From: DASPKX01 sp035627835 | GTDB lineage: Bacteria; Verrucomicrobiota; Verrucomicrobiia; Limisphaerales; SXQI01 | DNA length: 64,000 bases | Direction of reading: 5' to 3' | Assembly (NCBI GenBank): GCA_035627835.1 | Contig: DASPKX010000079.1 | Location: 1 to 64,000, forward strand | Shown here: piece after piece, positions 8,171 through 16,309 of the stretch | Position numbering within the stretch: the stretch's first letter is position 1 | Layout of the letters: each line of letters starts with the position of its first letter | The notes under the pieces: model-generated | The model's database searches: none | What the model was told of the DNA's origin: nothing | What the model saw: only the letters and a program-made list of their open reading frames with translations | Program-made: the position numbers and the translations under genes

Positions 8171-9189
8171 CTGTGTAGCTTACGTTGCACTTTACGTAAT
8201 GCTCGAGGGCGGACCAACTCGCGGTCGGTGATTGCCTTCAGTAGCAGCTCTGTTGTAATGCGATCCTTATGTTCAATCAAGCGTTCTTTGAGAGCGTCAT
8301 CCACAACGCGAACGCTTTCAGCGAAACTCAACCTCTCTGCGGCGCGAACCACACGATGCCAATCCACTTCACTGCAGTCCTCGCCCGCTAAGCGATACCG
8401 TAGCAATTGCTCGATTTCGGGTCGAGTTGGCATCGAATACTCGATAATATCATCAAATCGTCGGAACAATGCGGGATCTAAGGCCTCCGGATGATTAGAA
8501 GCAGCTACTATCAGGCTGTACCCTCGCATCGTGTCGAGAAAGACTAGAAAGCTGTTCAGCACACGACGCATTTCTGCGATATCGTGCTGAGACCCACGGG
8601 CAAGACCTAGTGAATCGAATTCGTCGAACAGAAACACCGCGCGTTGCTGCTCAAGCGCATTGAAAACCACACGCAGCTTTGAAGCAGTCTCTCCTAGGAA
8701 TTTCGTGAATATCGCATCGAGCCGAACGACAAATAATGGGAGGCCTAAATCATGTGCCAGAGCGTGGGCTGTTATCGTTTTGCCACACCCTGGGGGGCCA
8801 AGCAGCAAGAGCCGTTGTCGTGGTCGAAGCCCGTGCTCCCGCAAACGACCGAACTGGTGGTGCTCTTTTAAAACTCGTCGAAGTCTTGATTCTAAAGCTC
8901 GAGGTAAGATCAGATGGCTGAGAGGCGTGGTCGCCTGCACCGCCTCTAGCAAACCAGCCAATTCACCATCCGTCGGCCCGAACGGAACAGAGTTAACAAT
9001 CTGGTGGTTTGCGCTCGCTCCCGAACGCCTTTTAGAGCGCTCTACGATTTGCTGGATCTCCTGGGCAAAGCCGTCATGACCTTGGCGAGCCTCATTGGCC
9101 GCAATTTGAAGTGCAGCCGTTCGAAACCTTTCTTCATCACCTGCGGCGTGACTTCGAAGCAGTTCAAGAATTTGACGGACAGCTGCCAT
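8167..9189 (-). CDS. AAA+ ATPase coupled to the S8 protease
   Basis: About 340 residues from the ATG at 9189 (an in-frame TTG lies at 9195, and residue numbers here count from it). The N-terminal 60 residues are a helical region with 'LLRSHAAGDEERF' and 'ANEARQGH', which I recall as typical of ATPases next to S8 proteases. The AAA module follows: Walker A GPPGCGKT at 133-140, pore-loop-like 'TKFLGET' at 164-170, Walker B with Asp191-Glu192, sensor-1 Asn234, and arginine finger 'FRRFD' at 244-248. All ATPase residues are present. The fold is of the classical AAA/FtsH-Cdc48 type, which threads or remodels proteins, so it may unfold a substrate or hold the protease inactive. It is first in a two-gene operon. 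Confidence 0.87.
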   Translation of the reverse strand: MAAVRQILELLRSHAAGDEERFRTAALQIAANEARQGHDGFAQEIQQIVERSKRRSGASANHQIVNSVPFGPTDGELAGLLEAVQATTPLSHLILPRALESRLRRVLKEHHQFGRLREHGLRPRQRLLLLGPPGCGKTITAHALAHDLGLPLFVVRLDAIFTKFLGETASKLRVVFNALEQQRAVFLFDEFDSLGLARGSQHDIAEMRRVLNSFLVFLDTMRGYSLIVAASNHPEALDPALFRRFDDIIEYSMPTRPEIEQLLRYRLAGEDCSEVDWHRVVRAAERLSFAESVRVVDDALKERLIEHKDRITTELLLKAITDRELVRPRALRKVQRKLHR

Positions 9190-9323
9190 AGGCAAAAGCG
9201 TGAGCCAATGTCACCCCTACGTATGCGCTTTAGCAACTGCAAAGAATTGCTGCACCGACGACAGCAGCCGAGCACTCCTGCAGTTTCTGTTTCTTTTTGA
9301 GCCGACATGCCCAACCGAGCGAT

Positions 9324-9430
9324 GTCGTTAATACGTCAATCTGACCGCTCGCATAACAATTGGTCTGACCGCTTCGGGTTTTTGTTTTTGTTGTGGGGGG
9401 CTTGCCCTGCACCGAGGGGCAGGGCAAAAA
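9324..9430. repeat. Conserved 107-bp core, copy 1
   Basis: The best-conserved part of repeat unit A; about 80% identical by eye to 9991-10097. It contains two TCTGACCGCT elements exactly 24 bases apart (9340 and 9364), a T-rich tract, and a GC-rich inverted repeat around 9403-9426 with one mismatch. Paired short direct repeats at one end recall the multiple transposase sites at the ends of IS21-type elements; this is inference only. Confidence 0.7.
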
Positions 9431-9990
9431 TGGCCGACTACGCCGCTTTCGCCCTAGCTCTAGCTTCCTGCGCCAGTTTGCCATCCGCTTCAAACCACCC
9501 CCCACTCTCGCCCCGTGTGCCCACATCCCAAAGAATTGCTCCATCTTGCGCTCCGGCCTCCGGTGACGAGCTCGAATTGAGCCAGACCGCGCCCCACCCT
9601 CTGCGGCGGGCGCGATCCAGTGACCTTTGGCATGTGGAACCAGTGGTTGCCACGGTCCCTTCAGGTGTTAAGCGGAGAGGTTATTAATGCAAGTTGACGT
9701 GTCAGTGGTTTTCAATCTACACAAAAGCCGCATAGGGAGAGGTAAACGACCAGAATCATACAGCGCTGAGACCCAGTGCCAAAGAGCTGGTCGAAGACCT
9801 ATGCGCGTCTAAAGCAAGCAAAGCGGGAGCTTTACCCGTGTTTTCACGATACACGTTATTAACATTAATTCCCGATAATGCACGATCTCACAGAACTTTT
9901 TCCGAGAACCGAGCCTGCCACCGGACGCGGCAGTCGTTCGAACGACCCACTGCTCCTGCCTCACCACAAATGCGGGTGTGAACCGGCGCT
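9324..9990. repeat. Tandem non-coding repeat, unit A (667 bp)
   Basis: First copy of an imperfect tandem duplication. It begins 'GTCGTTAATACGTCAATCTG' and ends 'GTGAACCGGCGCT'; the same order of landmarks recurs in unit B. Shared landmarks: a doubled TCTGACCGCT, a GC-rich palindrome, 'TTTCGC...GCTTCAAACCA', 'CAGAATCATACAGCGC', 'GATAATGCACGATCTC' and 'GGCAGTCG'. Open frames exist here but they do not resemble proteins and are not conserved between the two units. It probably represents decayed mobile-element sequence between the protease module and the nusA operon. Confidence 0.75.
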
Positions 9991-10097
9991 GTCGCTAACA
10001 CGTCAATCTGACCGCTTTCGGAACAAGTGATCTGACCGCTTTGGGTTTTGTTCTTGTTCTGAGGTTTTTACCCTGCCCCGAGGGGCAGGGCAAAAAA
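9991..10097. repeat. Conserved 107-bp core, copy 2, with palindrome
   Basis: Copy of the core at 9324-9430. The TCTGACCGCT doublet recurs with the same 24-base period (10007 and 10031). The GC-rich palindrome at 10071-10090 (arms CCCTGCCCC / GGGGCAGGG) is perfect and is bordered by T5 on the left and A6 on the right, so the stem could extend in either strand, but there is no terminator-style U-tract after the hairpin. Confidence 0.7.
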
Positions 10098-10689
10098 TTC
10101 GCCGATGCTACGCGGCTTTCGCTCACGGCTCCTCCACCGCCTTCCGCTGCTTCAAACCAGCCGACCACCCGAGGCCCGTGCCGCACACTGATCGTTCCGT
10201 CCACATGCTCGCACACCCTCACCCGCATCTGCGCCAGGCTCCCCCCGCGGCTTCTGACGCGGGATCTGCAGCTTCCTCCTCCCCCAGCTGACTGTGTTGT
10301 CACACCCCAACACTTGAAGCCTCTAAATGGTCAGCACTTGCCAATTTGATCCCTGCACGCGCTCCCCCAGTGAACATTTGATTGACATGTCACCTGGCTC
10401 AAGCTACACGTAAGCACGATGAGCGGAGCGAACGAAACAGAAGAATACAGCGCGGTGACCTCGGGCCAGAAAACATATCCAAAGAACCCGACCTCGCCTC
10501 GTCGGTCAAGCAAGCCCAGTGCCAGCTTTACTCGTGTTTCGAAGATACACGGTTTTACACACTAATACACGATAATACATGATCTCTGGCAAATTTCCGA
10601 CAACCGATTCTGGCCACCAGCCAGGCAGTCGCTTGAGAACGCACTGCTTGTGCCTCATCTACGCAAGTGCGCGTGTGAACCCGGCGCTT
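9991..10689. repeat. Tandem non-coding repeat, unit B (about 699 bp)
   Basis: Second copy of the imperfect tandem duplication, directly following unit A. Its last part (10434-10689) matches 9747-9990 in landmarks such as 'AATACAGCGCGGTGAC', 'CAGCTTTACTCGTGTTTC', 'GATAATACATGATCTC' and 'GTGTGAACCCGGCGCT'. The unit ends exactly where the -35 box of the predicted nusA promoter begins. The middle portion diverges more strongly and has no supported gene. Confidence 0.72.
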
Positions 10690-10716
10690 GACGGGTCGGG
10701 GTTCAAAATCTATGTT
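10688..10716 (+). promoter_or_regulatory. Predicted sigma-70-type promoter of the nusA operon
   Basis: TTGACG at 10688-10693 and TATGTT at 10711-10716 with a 17-base spacer. This near-consensus pair lies about 90 bases before the nusA ATG and in front of the leader hairpin. Transcription would begin near 10723. Confidence 0.5.
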
Positions 10717-10755
10717 CTGTCCCTGAATTAGATTTTGTGCTGGGTTGCCAGCGTG

Positions 10756-10782
10756 AAAAGTCGGAGTTTATCCGACTTTTTT
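10756..10782 (+). terminator. Terminator-like hairpin (attenuator) in the nusA leader
   Basis: Perfect 10-base stem AAAAGTCGGA / TCCGACTTTT with a GTTTA loop, running into a six-T tract (10777-10782). It has the form of an intrinsic terminator but lies between the predicted promoter and the nusA start at 10807, so it probably attenuates the operon. NusA itself stimulates pausing and termination, which would make autoregulation possible. Confidence 0.7.
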
Positions 10783-10806
10783 ATTCCCCTTGTGGGGCGA
10801 CAGACC

Positions 10807-12063
10807 ATGAACGCCGAATTTTTAGCCATCTTAGAGTTTTGGGAGCGGGAGAAAGGAATCAGCAAGGATGTGCTGATCTCCGCAGTCGAGGAGGCGTTGC
10901 TTTCGGCTGCAAAAAAGGCGGTCGGCCCTGCCCGCGAACTGCGCGTCGCCATCGACCGTAAATCCGGCAATATCAAGGCTTTCGCCAAGCTCATCGTTAC
11001 GGACAAGGTGCTCCTGAAGCATGACCAGATCTCCATCTTTGACGCCCGCCGGATCAAGCCGGACGCCACCATTGGCGAGGAGCTGGAAGTGGAAGTCACT
11101 CCCCAGGATTTCGGGCGCATTGCCTCGCAGAACGCCAAGCAGGCCTTGATGCAGCATATCCGCAAAGCGGAGAAGCAGCTGATTTACGCCGAGTTCAAGG
11201 ATCGCACGGGCGATATCGTTAGCGGAACGGTGCGCCGTTTCGAGCGTTCCGACGTCGCGGTGGACCTGGGCAAATTCGAGGCGATTCTGCCGAATCGCGA
11301 GCGTGTTCCCACTGAGGAATACCAGATCGGCGAGCGCATTCGTTGCTTTGTAAAAGCGGTTGAAAATTCAACCCATGGGCCGGAGATTATCCTCTCCCGG
11401 GCCGACCCAAATTTCGTCATTAAGTTGTTCCAGTTGGAGGTTTCCGAAATCAACGACGGAACCATCGAGATCAAAGGGATCGCGCGCGAGCCAGGCTTCC
11501 GCACGAAGCTGGCGGTTTATTCCCGCGACGAGAAGGTCGATCCAGTGGGCGCATGCGTCGGTTTGCGCGGCCAACGGGTGAAGAACATCGTCCGCGAGCT
11601 GAACAACGAGAAGGTGGATATTATTAAGTGGGATCCGAACATTCGGACCTACATCACCAACGCGCTGGCTCCAGCGAAGTTGAAGAATTTCGAAGTGGAT
11701 GAAGCGAATCGCCGTGTTCGCATCATGGTGAGCGAAGACCAGCTTTCGCTGGCGATCGGCAAGCGCGGTCAGAACGCGCGCCTGACCTCAAAGCTGACAG
11801 GCTGGCATGTGGATATTGACGCCGAAGCCGTGCAGTTGATGGGCTTCGAGCAGAAGGTTGCGCAAGCAGTGGAAGGTTTGGCGAAGATTCCAGGGCTCAC
11901 CCCTGAGCAGGCCAACGTTCTCGTGCATCGCGGGTTGCTGACGCTGGAGGATCTGCTCCAGGCCGACGCGAGTGATCTAGAGGAGATTCCGGAACTCGCG
12001 GGGCAAGGCCAGGCCATTATGGATGCCGTGAAGGCCGAGGTTGCCCGTCGCGCCACTAGTTAA
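10807..12063 (+). CDS. nusA: Transcription termination/antitermination factor NusA
   Basis: 418 residues, normal for NusA without the extra C-terminal acidic repeats. Order: N-terminal RNA-polymerase-binding domain ('EFLAILEFWEREKGIS', 'EEALLSAAKK'), S1 domain ('GDIVSGTVRRFERSDVAVDLG'), two KH domains with 'GACVGLRGQRVKNIVRELNNEK' and 'LAIGKRGQNARLTSKLTGW', and a C-terminal helix-hairpin-helix region. The ATG at 10807 matches the family start; the frame is open further upstream through the leader hairpin, which argues against the longer start. It heads the operon with infB 108 bases downstream. The usual upstream neighbour rimP is absent. Confidence 0.96.
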   Translation: MNAEFLAILEFWEREKGISKDVLISAVEEALLSAAKKAVGPARELRVAIDRKSGNIKAFAKLIVTDKVLLKHDQISIFDARRIKPDATIGEELEVEVTPQDFGRIASQNAKQALMQHIRKAEKQLIYAEFKDRTGDIVSGTVRRFERSDVAVDLGKFEAILPNRERVPTEEYQIGERIRCFVKAVENSTHGPEIILSRADPNFVIKLFQLEVSEINDGTIEIKGIAREPGFRTKLAVYSRDEKVDPVGACVGLRGQRVKNIVRELNNEKVDIIKWDPNIRTYITNALAPAKLKNFEVDEANRRVRIMVSEDQLSLAIGKRGQNARLTSKLTGWHVDIDAEAVQLMGFEQKVAQAVEGLAKIPGLTPEQANVLVHRGLLTLEDLLQADASDLEEIPELAGQGQAIMDAVKAEVARRATS

Positions 12064-12171
12064 TTTGCAAGGATGATGAATTCGGCTCAAGACGAGGTCC
12101 GAATTGGAGCCAACCTTCACGGTTTAAGACCATGAAGGCAGCGGCTCCAGAGTTGTTGAAGTTAGGAAAGT

Positions 12172-14907
12172 ATGCCCGTTCGCGTTTACGATATAGCCAA
12201 GAAACTTGGTCTGGAGAGCAAAGCCGTTCTGCAGAAGGCCAAGGAACTGGGCATCCCGGTCAAGGTCGCCTCCAGCACGATTGACCGCATCACCGCTGAG
12301 TACCTCGAGAATGAGTTAACTCCAGCCCGGCCCTCGGGAGCGCCCGCCGCCCCTGCCACCATCGAGGCTGAGCCAGCGACCACCACAACCCTAAGCGCCG
12401 AGCCGGTGATCGAATCCCCCGCTGTTCCGCCAGCGCCGGTCTTTGCAGTGCCACCCGCGCCGACGGAAGCTGCCCCAGCCCCAGCCCCAACCGCGCCGGA
12501 GCCCGTTGTTGCCGCGCCAGCGAAGATTGAGCCAATGGACGCGCCAGCGCCATCCATCGTGCCGATCTCCCTCGCACCAGCGCCTGTTGAAGCTCCAGAT
12601 GTCACCCTAGCCCAGGTCACTCCAGCGGCGACGCCGGTCCCGGCTCCCGCGCCAGTGACTCCGCCTCCTGCTCCCGTTGTCGCGGCTCCCGCACCTGCGG
12701 CGCCGGTGACTGCGGCTCCATCAGCTCCACCTGCGCCGCCAGCGCCTCCCGCAGCTCCGGCTGGACCAAAGACGGGCGACAAGGTTGGTTTCATCCAGCT
12801 TCCGCAAAAGCCCGCGCCTCGCACCGGCGACAAAGTGGGCTTTATCAAGTTGCCTGAGCGCCCTGGCCAACAGCAGCAGCAGCAAGGGCGGCCCGCTCCT
12901 GGTGGCCGGCCTGGGTTCCAACAACAGCAAGGCGGCCAACGCCCTGGGTTCCAGCAAGGTGGCCAGCGTCCTGGCTTTCAACAGGGCGGCCAGCGTGGTG
13001 GTTACCAGCAAGGGGGCCAACGCGGCGGGTTCCAGCAACAACAACGCGGTCCCGGTGGCGGCGCGCCTGCCCAAGCTGGCAAGCCAGCCCAGGAAAGGTT
13101 TGTTGCCCCGACTTCCGGTGAGTTGATCACCATGAAGCCGCCCATCGTCGTGCGCGACCTGGCGGAGCGGCTCAAGACCAAGCCTTTCAAGCTCATCGGT
13201 GACCTGATGGAGCTGAACGTCTTCGCCAACGTCAACCAGACGATCGACGAGCAGGTTGCCCAACGAATTTGCGCCAAGTACGGCTTCCGCTTCGAAGTTG
13301 AGAAGCGCGAGCGCGGCGGCGGCATCGTTCACGCGCCGGTTCGCAAGGTCGAACTGGACATGGATGACAAGCCCGAGGATCTCAAGCCTCGCGCGCCAGT
13401 CATCACGATCATGGGCCACGTTGACCATGGCAAAACCACGCTGCTGGACACTATCCGCAAAGCGAACGTCGCAGCAGGTGAAGCTGGCGGCATCACCCAG
13501 CACATTGGCGCTTACACGATCAGCATCCCACACCCAGAGCGGAAAGAGGAGCTGCAACAGATTACGTTCCTGGACACTCCGGGCCATGCGGCGTTCAGCG
13601 CAATGCGCGCCCGCGGCGCCAACGTCACCGACATTGTCATTTTGGTCGTGGCAGCCACGGATGGTGTGCAACCGCAAACATTGGAAGCTTTGAGCCATGC
13701 GCAAGCGGCGAAGGTTCCAATCGTGGTGGCCGTTAACAAGATCGACGCGCCGGGTGCAAACCCGATGCAAGTGCGCCAGGAGCTGCAAGGCCGCGGATTG
13801 ACCCCGGAAGAATGGGGTGGCGAAACGATCTTCGTGGACGTAAGCGGCCTCACCGGAAAGAACGTCGAGAAGCTCCTTGAGCTGATTGTGCTCCAAGCGG
13901 AAATCATGGAGTTGAAGGCCAACCCCAATCGCCGCGCCAAAGGCAACGTGATTGAGTCCGGCCTGGAGCCTGGCGGCCCAACCGCCACCGTGCTCGTGCG
14001 CAAAGGCACGCTGAAGCTTGGTGACATCGTCATTTGCGGCCCGTGGTATGGCCGTGTCCGCGCCCTGATCAGCGAAGAAGGCACCCGCATGAAAGAGGCT
14101 GGCCCTTCCGTCGCGGTCAAATTGCTCGGTTTGAACGGTGTGCCGGACGCCGGCGTGGAGTTCAGCGTCGTTGAAAACGAGAAAGCCGCCCGCAACCTCG
14201 CCGAGGAACGCGCGCAGGCCCTCAAGTCCGCAGAGAAAGAACGCCGCCCAGCCGTTTCGTTGGAAACGCTGTTCAGCAACCTTGCTGCAAACGAAACCAA
14301 GTCGTTGAAGGTGGTGGTGAAAGCCGACACCCAAGGCTCAGTTGAGGCCATCGTCGAAGCGCTCAAGAAGATCGAGACCAAGAAGGTCAACCTTGAGATC
14401 ATCCATAGCGCCGTCGGGACTGTTACCGAATCCGACGTGCTGCTCGGCTCCGCTTCCAAAGGCATCGTCCTTGGCTTCCATACCCGCATCGACGTGGGCG
14501 TGGCGGACGTGGCGAAGCGCGAAGGCGTTCAGATCAAGCTTTACGCGATCATTTACGAATTGATCGACCAGGTGAAGGAAGCGATGGCGGGCTTGCTCGA
14601 TCCGTTGCTGAAGGAAGTCGTTATTGGCAGCGCCGAAGTGAAGCAGATCTTCAGCTTGTCCAAGGGCGGCAACGTCGCTGGTTGCGCTGTCACGAGCGGC
14701 CGAATTGTTCGTGGCAAAGTTCGCGTGCTGCGCCGCAAAGGCCTCATTTACGAGGGGGTCACGCAGACCTTGCGCCGCTTCCAGGATGAGGTGAATGAGG
14801 TGCGCGCCGGCATGGAATGCGGCATTCGCCTGGACGGGTTCGATGATTTCCAACCCGGTGACACCATCGAGTGCTACACGCTCGAGAAGGTCGCGCAGAA
14901 ACTGTAA
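12172..14907 (+). CDS. infB: Translation initiation factor IF-2
   Basis: 911-residue GTPase that places initiator fMet-tRNA on the ribosome. Residues 1-50 are the IF2 N-terminal helix domain. A long Ala/Pro-rich linker (about 50-205) and a Gln/Gly-rich repeat stretch (about 232-300, with recurring 'GGQRPGFQQ') follow, then a second IF2-N-like domain. The G domain has G1 GHVDHGKT at 415-422, G3 DTPGH at 468-472 and G4 NKID at 522-525. Domains II, III and the fMet-tRNA-binding C2 domain complete the protein. The ribosome site AGGA precedes ATG 12172. Linkers vary widely in this family, but the Gln repeat is unusual. Confidence 0.97.
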   Translation: MPVRVYDIAKKLGLESKAVLQKAKELGIPVKVASSTIDRITAEYLENELTPARPSGAPAAPATIEAEPATTTTLSAEPVIESPAVPPAPVFAVPPAPTEAAPAPAPTAPEPVVAAPAKIEPMDAPAPSIVPISLAPAPVEAPDVTLAQVTPAATPVPAPAPVTPPPAPVVAAPAPAAPVTAAPSAPPAPPAPPAAPAGPKTGDKVGFIQLPQKPAPRTGDKVGFIKLPERPGQQQQQQGRPAPGGRPGFQQQQGGQRPGFQQGGQRPGFQQGGQRGGYQQGGQRGGFQQQQRGPGGGAPAQAGKPAQERFVAPTSGELITMKPPIVVRDLAERLKTKPFKLIGDLMELNVFANVNQTIDEQVAQRICAKYGFRFEVEKRERGGGIVHAPVRKVELDMDDKPEDLKPRAPVITIMGHVDHGKTTLLDTIRKANVAAGEAGGITQHIGAYTISIPHPERKEELQQITFLDTPGHAAFSAMRARGANVTDIVILVVAATDGVQPQTLEALSHAQAAKVPIVVAVNKIDAPGANPMQVRQELQGRGLTPEEWGGETIFVDVSGLTGKNVEKLLELIVLQAEIMELKANPNRRAKGNVIESGLEPGGPTATVLVRKGTLKLGDIVICGPWYGRVRALISEEGTRMKEAGPSVAVKLLGLNGVPDAGVEFSVVENEKAARNLAEERAQALKSAEKERRPAVSLETLFSNLAANETKSLKVVVKADTQGSVEAIVEALKKIETKKVNLEIIHSAVGTVTESDVLLGSASKGIVLGFHTRIDVGVADVAKREGVQIKLYAIIYELIDQVKEAMAGLLDPLLKEVVIGSAEVKQIFSLSKGGNVAGCAVTSGRIVRGKVRVLRRKGLIYEGVTQTLRRFQDEVNEVRAGMECGIRLDGFDDFQPGDTIECYTLEKVAQKL

Positions 14908-14916
14908 GCAGCTTGG

Positions 14917-14942
14917 GCGGCGCGTTGAGCGCGCCGCTTTTT
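14917..14942 (+). terminator. Intrinsic terminator-like hairpin between infB and rbfA
   Basis: Perfect stem GCGGCGCG / CGCGCCGC, loop TTGAG, followed by five T residues. It sits 10 bases after the infB stop and ends directly at the rbfA ribosome site (AGGAG, 14943-14947). It would limit read-through from infB to rbfA, or the folded RNA may affect rbfA translation. Confidence 0.7.
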
Positions 14943-14954
14943 AGGAGAGCGTCT

Positions 14955-15329
14955 ATGTCGTTAAGGCTTCAACGGGTCAATGAGCTTCTCAAGCGCGAGT
15001 TGGGCGAAGTGATCCGCCGCGAACTGCCGATTGCCGAAGCGGGCGTGGTGACAGTCAACCAGGTTTCCGTGGCTCCCGATTTGCACACCGCGACGGTCTT
15101 CATTGGGCACATTGGCACGGCTGAGCAACGAAAGCGCGGCATTGAATTGCTCGGCAGCGAAAAGAAGCGCATCCAGGCAATGGTCGGCAGTGCCATTCGC
15201 ATCAAGTACACCCCACAGCTCCGGTTCATTTTTGATGAGTCGGTCGAGAAAGGTAACCGCGTCCTGGAAATCCTGGACGAACTCGACCGGACCACTCCCC
15301 CTGATGAAGGAACGCCCAAAAATCATTGA
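14955..15329 (+). CDS. rbfA: Ribosome-binding factor A
   Basis: 124 residues covering the whole RbfA KH-like domain: 'RVNELLKRELGEVIRRELP', 'VTVNQVSVAPDLHTATVFI', and 'LRFIFDESVEKGNRVLEILDEL' at the end. RbfA is needed for maturation of the 16S rRNA 5' end of the small ribosomal subunit. The ATG at 14955 is chosen for its ribosome site TAGGAG seven bases upstream and for the family start; a longer in-frame start inside infB is unlikely. Its 3' end overlaps the nrnA gene by 26 bases, which suggests translational coupling. Confidence 0.93.
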   Translation: MSLRLQRVNELLKRELGEVIRRELPIAEAGVVTVNQVSVAPDLHTATVFIGHIGTAEQRKRGIELLGSEKKRIQAMVGSAIRIKYTPQLRFIFDESVEKGNRVLEILDELDRTTPPDEGTPKNH

Positions 15330-16305
15330 TCGAATCCTGACGGAGATCGATAAGGCGCAGACATTCTGCGTCGTGGGGCATGTGCGCCCGGATGGGGATT
15401 GTGTTGGATCACAGCTAGGGCTTGCGCTTGCCTTGAAAGGCCAAGGCAAGAAGGTTGTTTGCTGGAACCAGGATCCTGTTCCCGAGAAGCTTGGCTTCCT
15501 TGATCCGGACGACATGTTCCAACGGCCGCAAAAAGGCATGGAGTTCGATTGCGTGATCGCGACGGACGCGGCGAGCTACGAGCGCCTGGGCACAGTGGCT
15601 GAAGCGATCACCGCGCGGAAGTTGCTCATCAACATTGATCATCACGCAAGCAACACCCGTTATGGCGATGTGAACTGGGTCGCGCCCAAGGAGCCATCCA
15701 GTGGCGAGTTGGTGTTTCGTTTGATCAAGTCAGCTCGTTGGCCGATTACGCGGCAGATTGCGGACTGCTTGTTCACTGCTGTCTCGACCGACACGGGGTC
15801 ATTCCAATATCCGAGCACCCGGCCCATCACTTATCACATCGCGGGTGAGTTGGTGAAACGGGGCGCGGATCTAAAGTCCATCTGCAACGAGGTCTATCAT
15901 AGCTTTCCTCTCTCCCGTGTCCGTTTGCTGAAGCACGTTTACAACAGCTTCAAGCTAACAAACAACGATCAGATCGCGTACTTCTGGCTGAAGAAAGCGG
16001 ATTACGCGCGCACAGGCGCTGACGAAAACGAGAGCGAAGGTTTGATCGATCATATCCGCAACATCGAGCCTGTCGTCGTGGCGGCCGTGTTCGAGGAAGT
16101 GGGGCCAAATCTTACTCGCATTAGTCTCCGCTCAAAGAGCCCCGACGTGAACGTGAGCGACATCGCCGCGCTATTCGGCGGCGGCGGGCATTCCGCCGCG
16201 GCAGGCGCGCGCGTGGAGGGCACACCGATGGCGGTGCAACGCAAAGTGATCGCCGCCATTCGCCGCAGCCTCGACCTGGCTGCCAAAAAGAAAAAAGCAG
16301 CTTAA
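15304..16305 (+). CDS. nrnA: DHH-family oligoribonuclease / pAp phosphatase NrnA
   Basis: 333 residues. Motifs of the DHH phosphoesterases are all present: 'GHVRPDGDCVGS' at 25-36, 'ATDAAS' near 87-91, 'DHHASN' from 112, 'DTGSFQYPST' from 163, and the DHHA1 domain glycine motif 'FGGGGHSAAAG' near the C-terminus. NrnA degrades short RNA oligonucleotides and dephosphorylates pAp; two manganese ions are bound by the Asp/His residues. The start at 15304 lies inside the end of rbfA. Cluster order rbfA-nrnA-truB-ribF is conserved in many bacteria. Confidence 0.92.
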   Translation: MKERPKIIDRILTEIDKAQTFCVVGHVRPDGDCVGSQLGLALALKGQGKKVVCWNQDPVPEKLGFLDPDDMFQRPQKGMEFDCVIATDAASYERLGTVAEAITARKLLINIDHHASNTRYGDVNWVAPKEPSSGELVFRLIKSARWPITRQIADCLFTAVSTDTGSFQYPSTRPITYHIAGELVKRGADLKSICNEVYHSFPLSRVRLLKHVYNSFKLTNNDQIAYFWLKKADYARTGADENESEGLIDHIRNIEPVVVAAVFEEVGPNLTRISLRSKSPDVNVSDIAALFGGGGHSAAAGARVEGTPMAVQRKVIAAIRRSLDLAAKKKKAA

Positions 16306-16309
16306 CTGG

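Noticed and set aside
9307..9687. Open frames of 100-126 codons in the repeat region
   Set aside because: They are not conserved between repeat units A and B, have no ribosome site and contain low-complexity sequence.
12865..13070. Short tandem repeats that might be taken for a CRISPR array
   Set aside because: They are in-frame coding repeats of the IF-2 linker, without spacers of constant length.
12721..14334. A 537-codon open frame on the minus strand
   Set aside because: It is antisense to infB, in a GC-rich gene with biased third positions, and its translation resembles no protein family.
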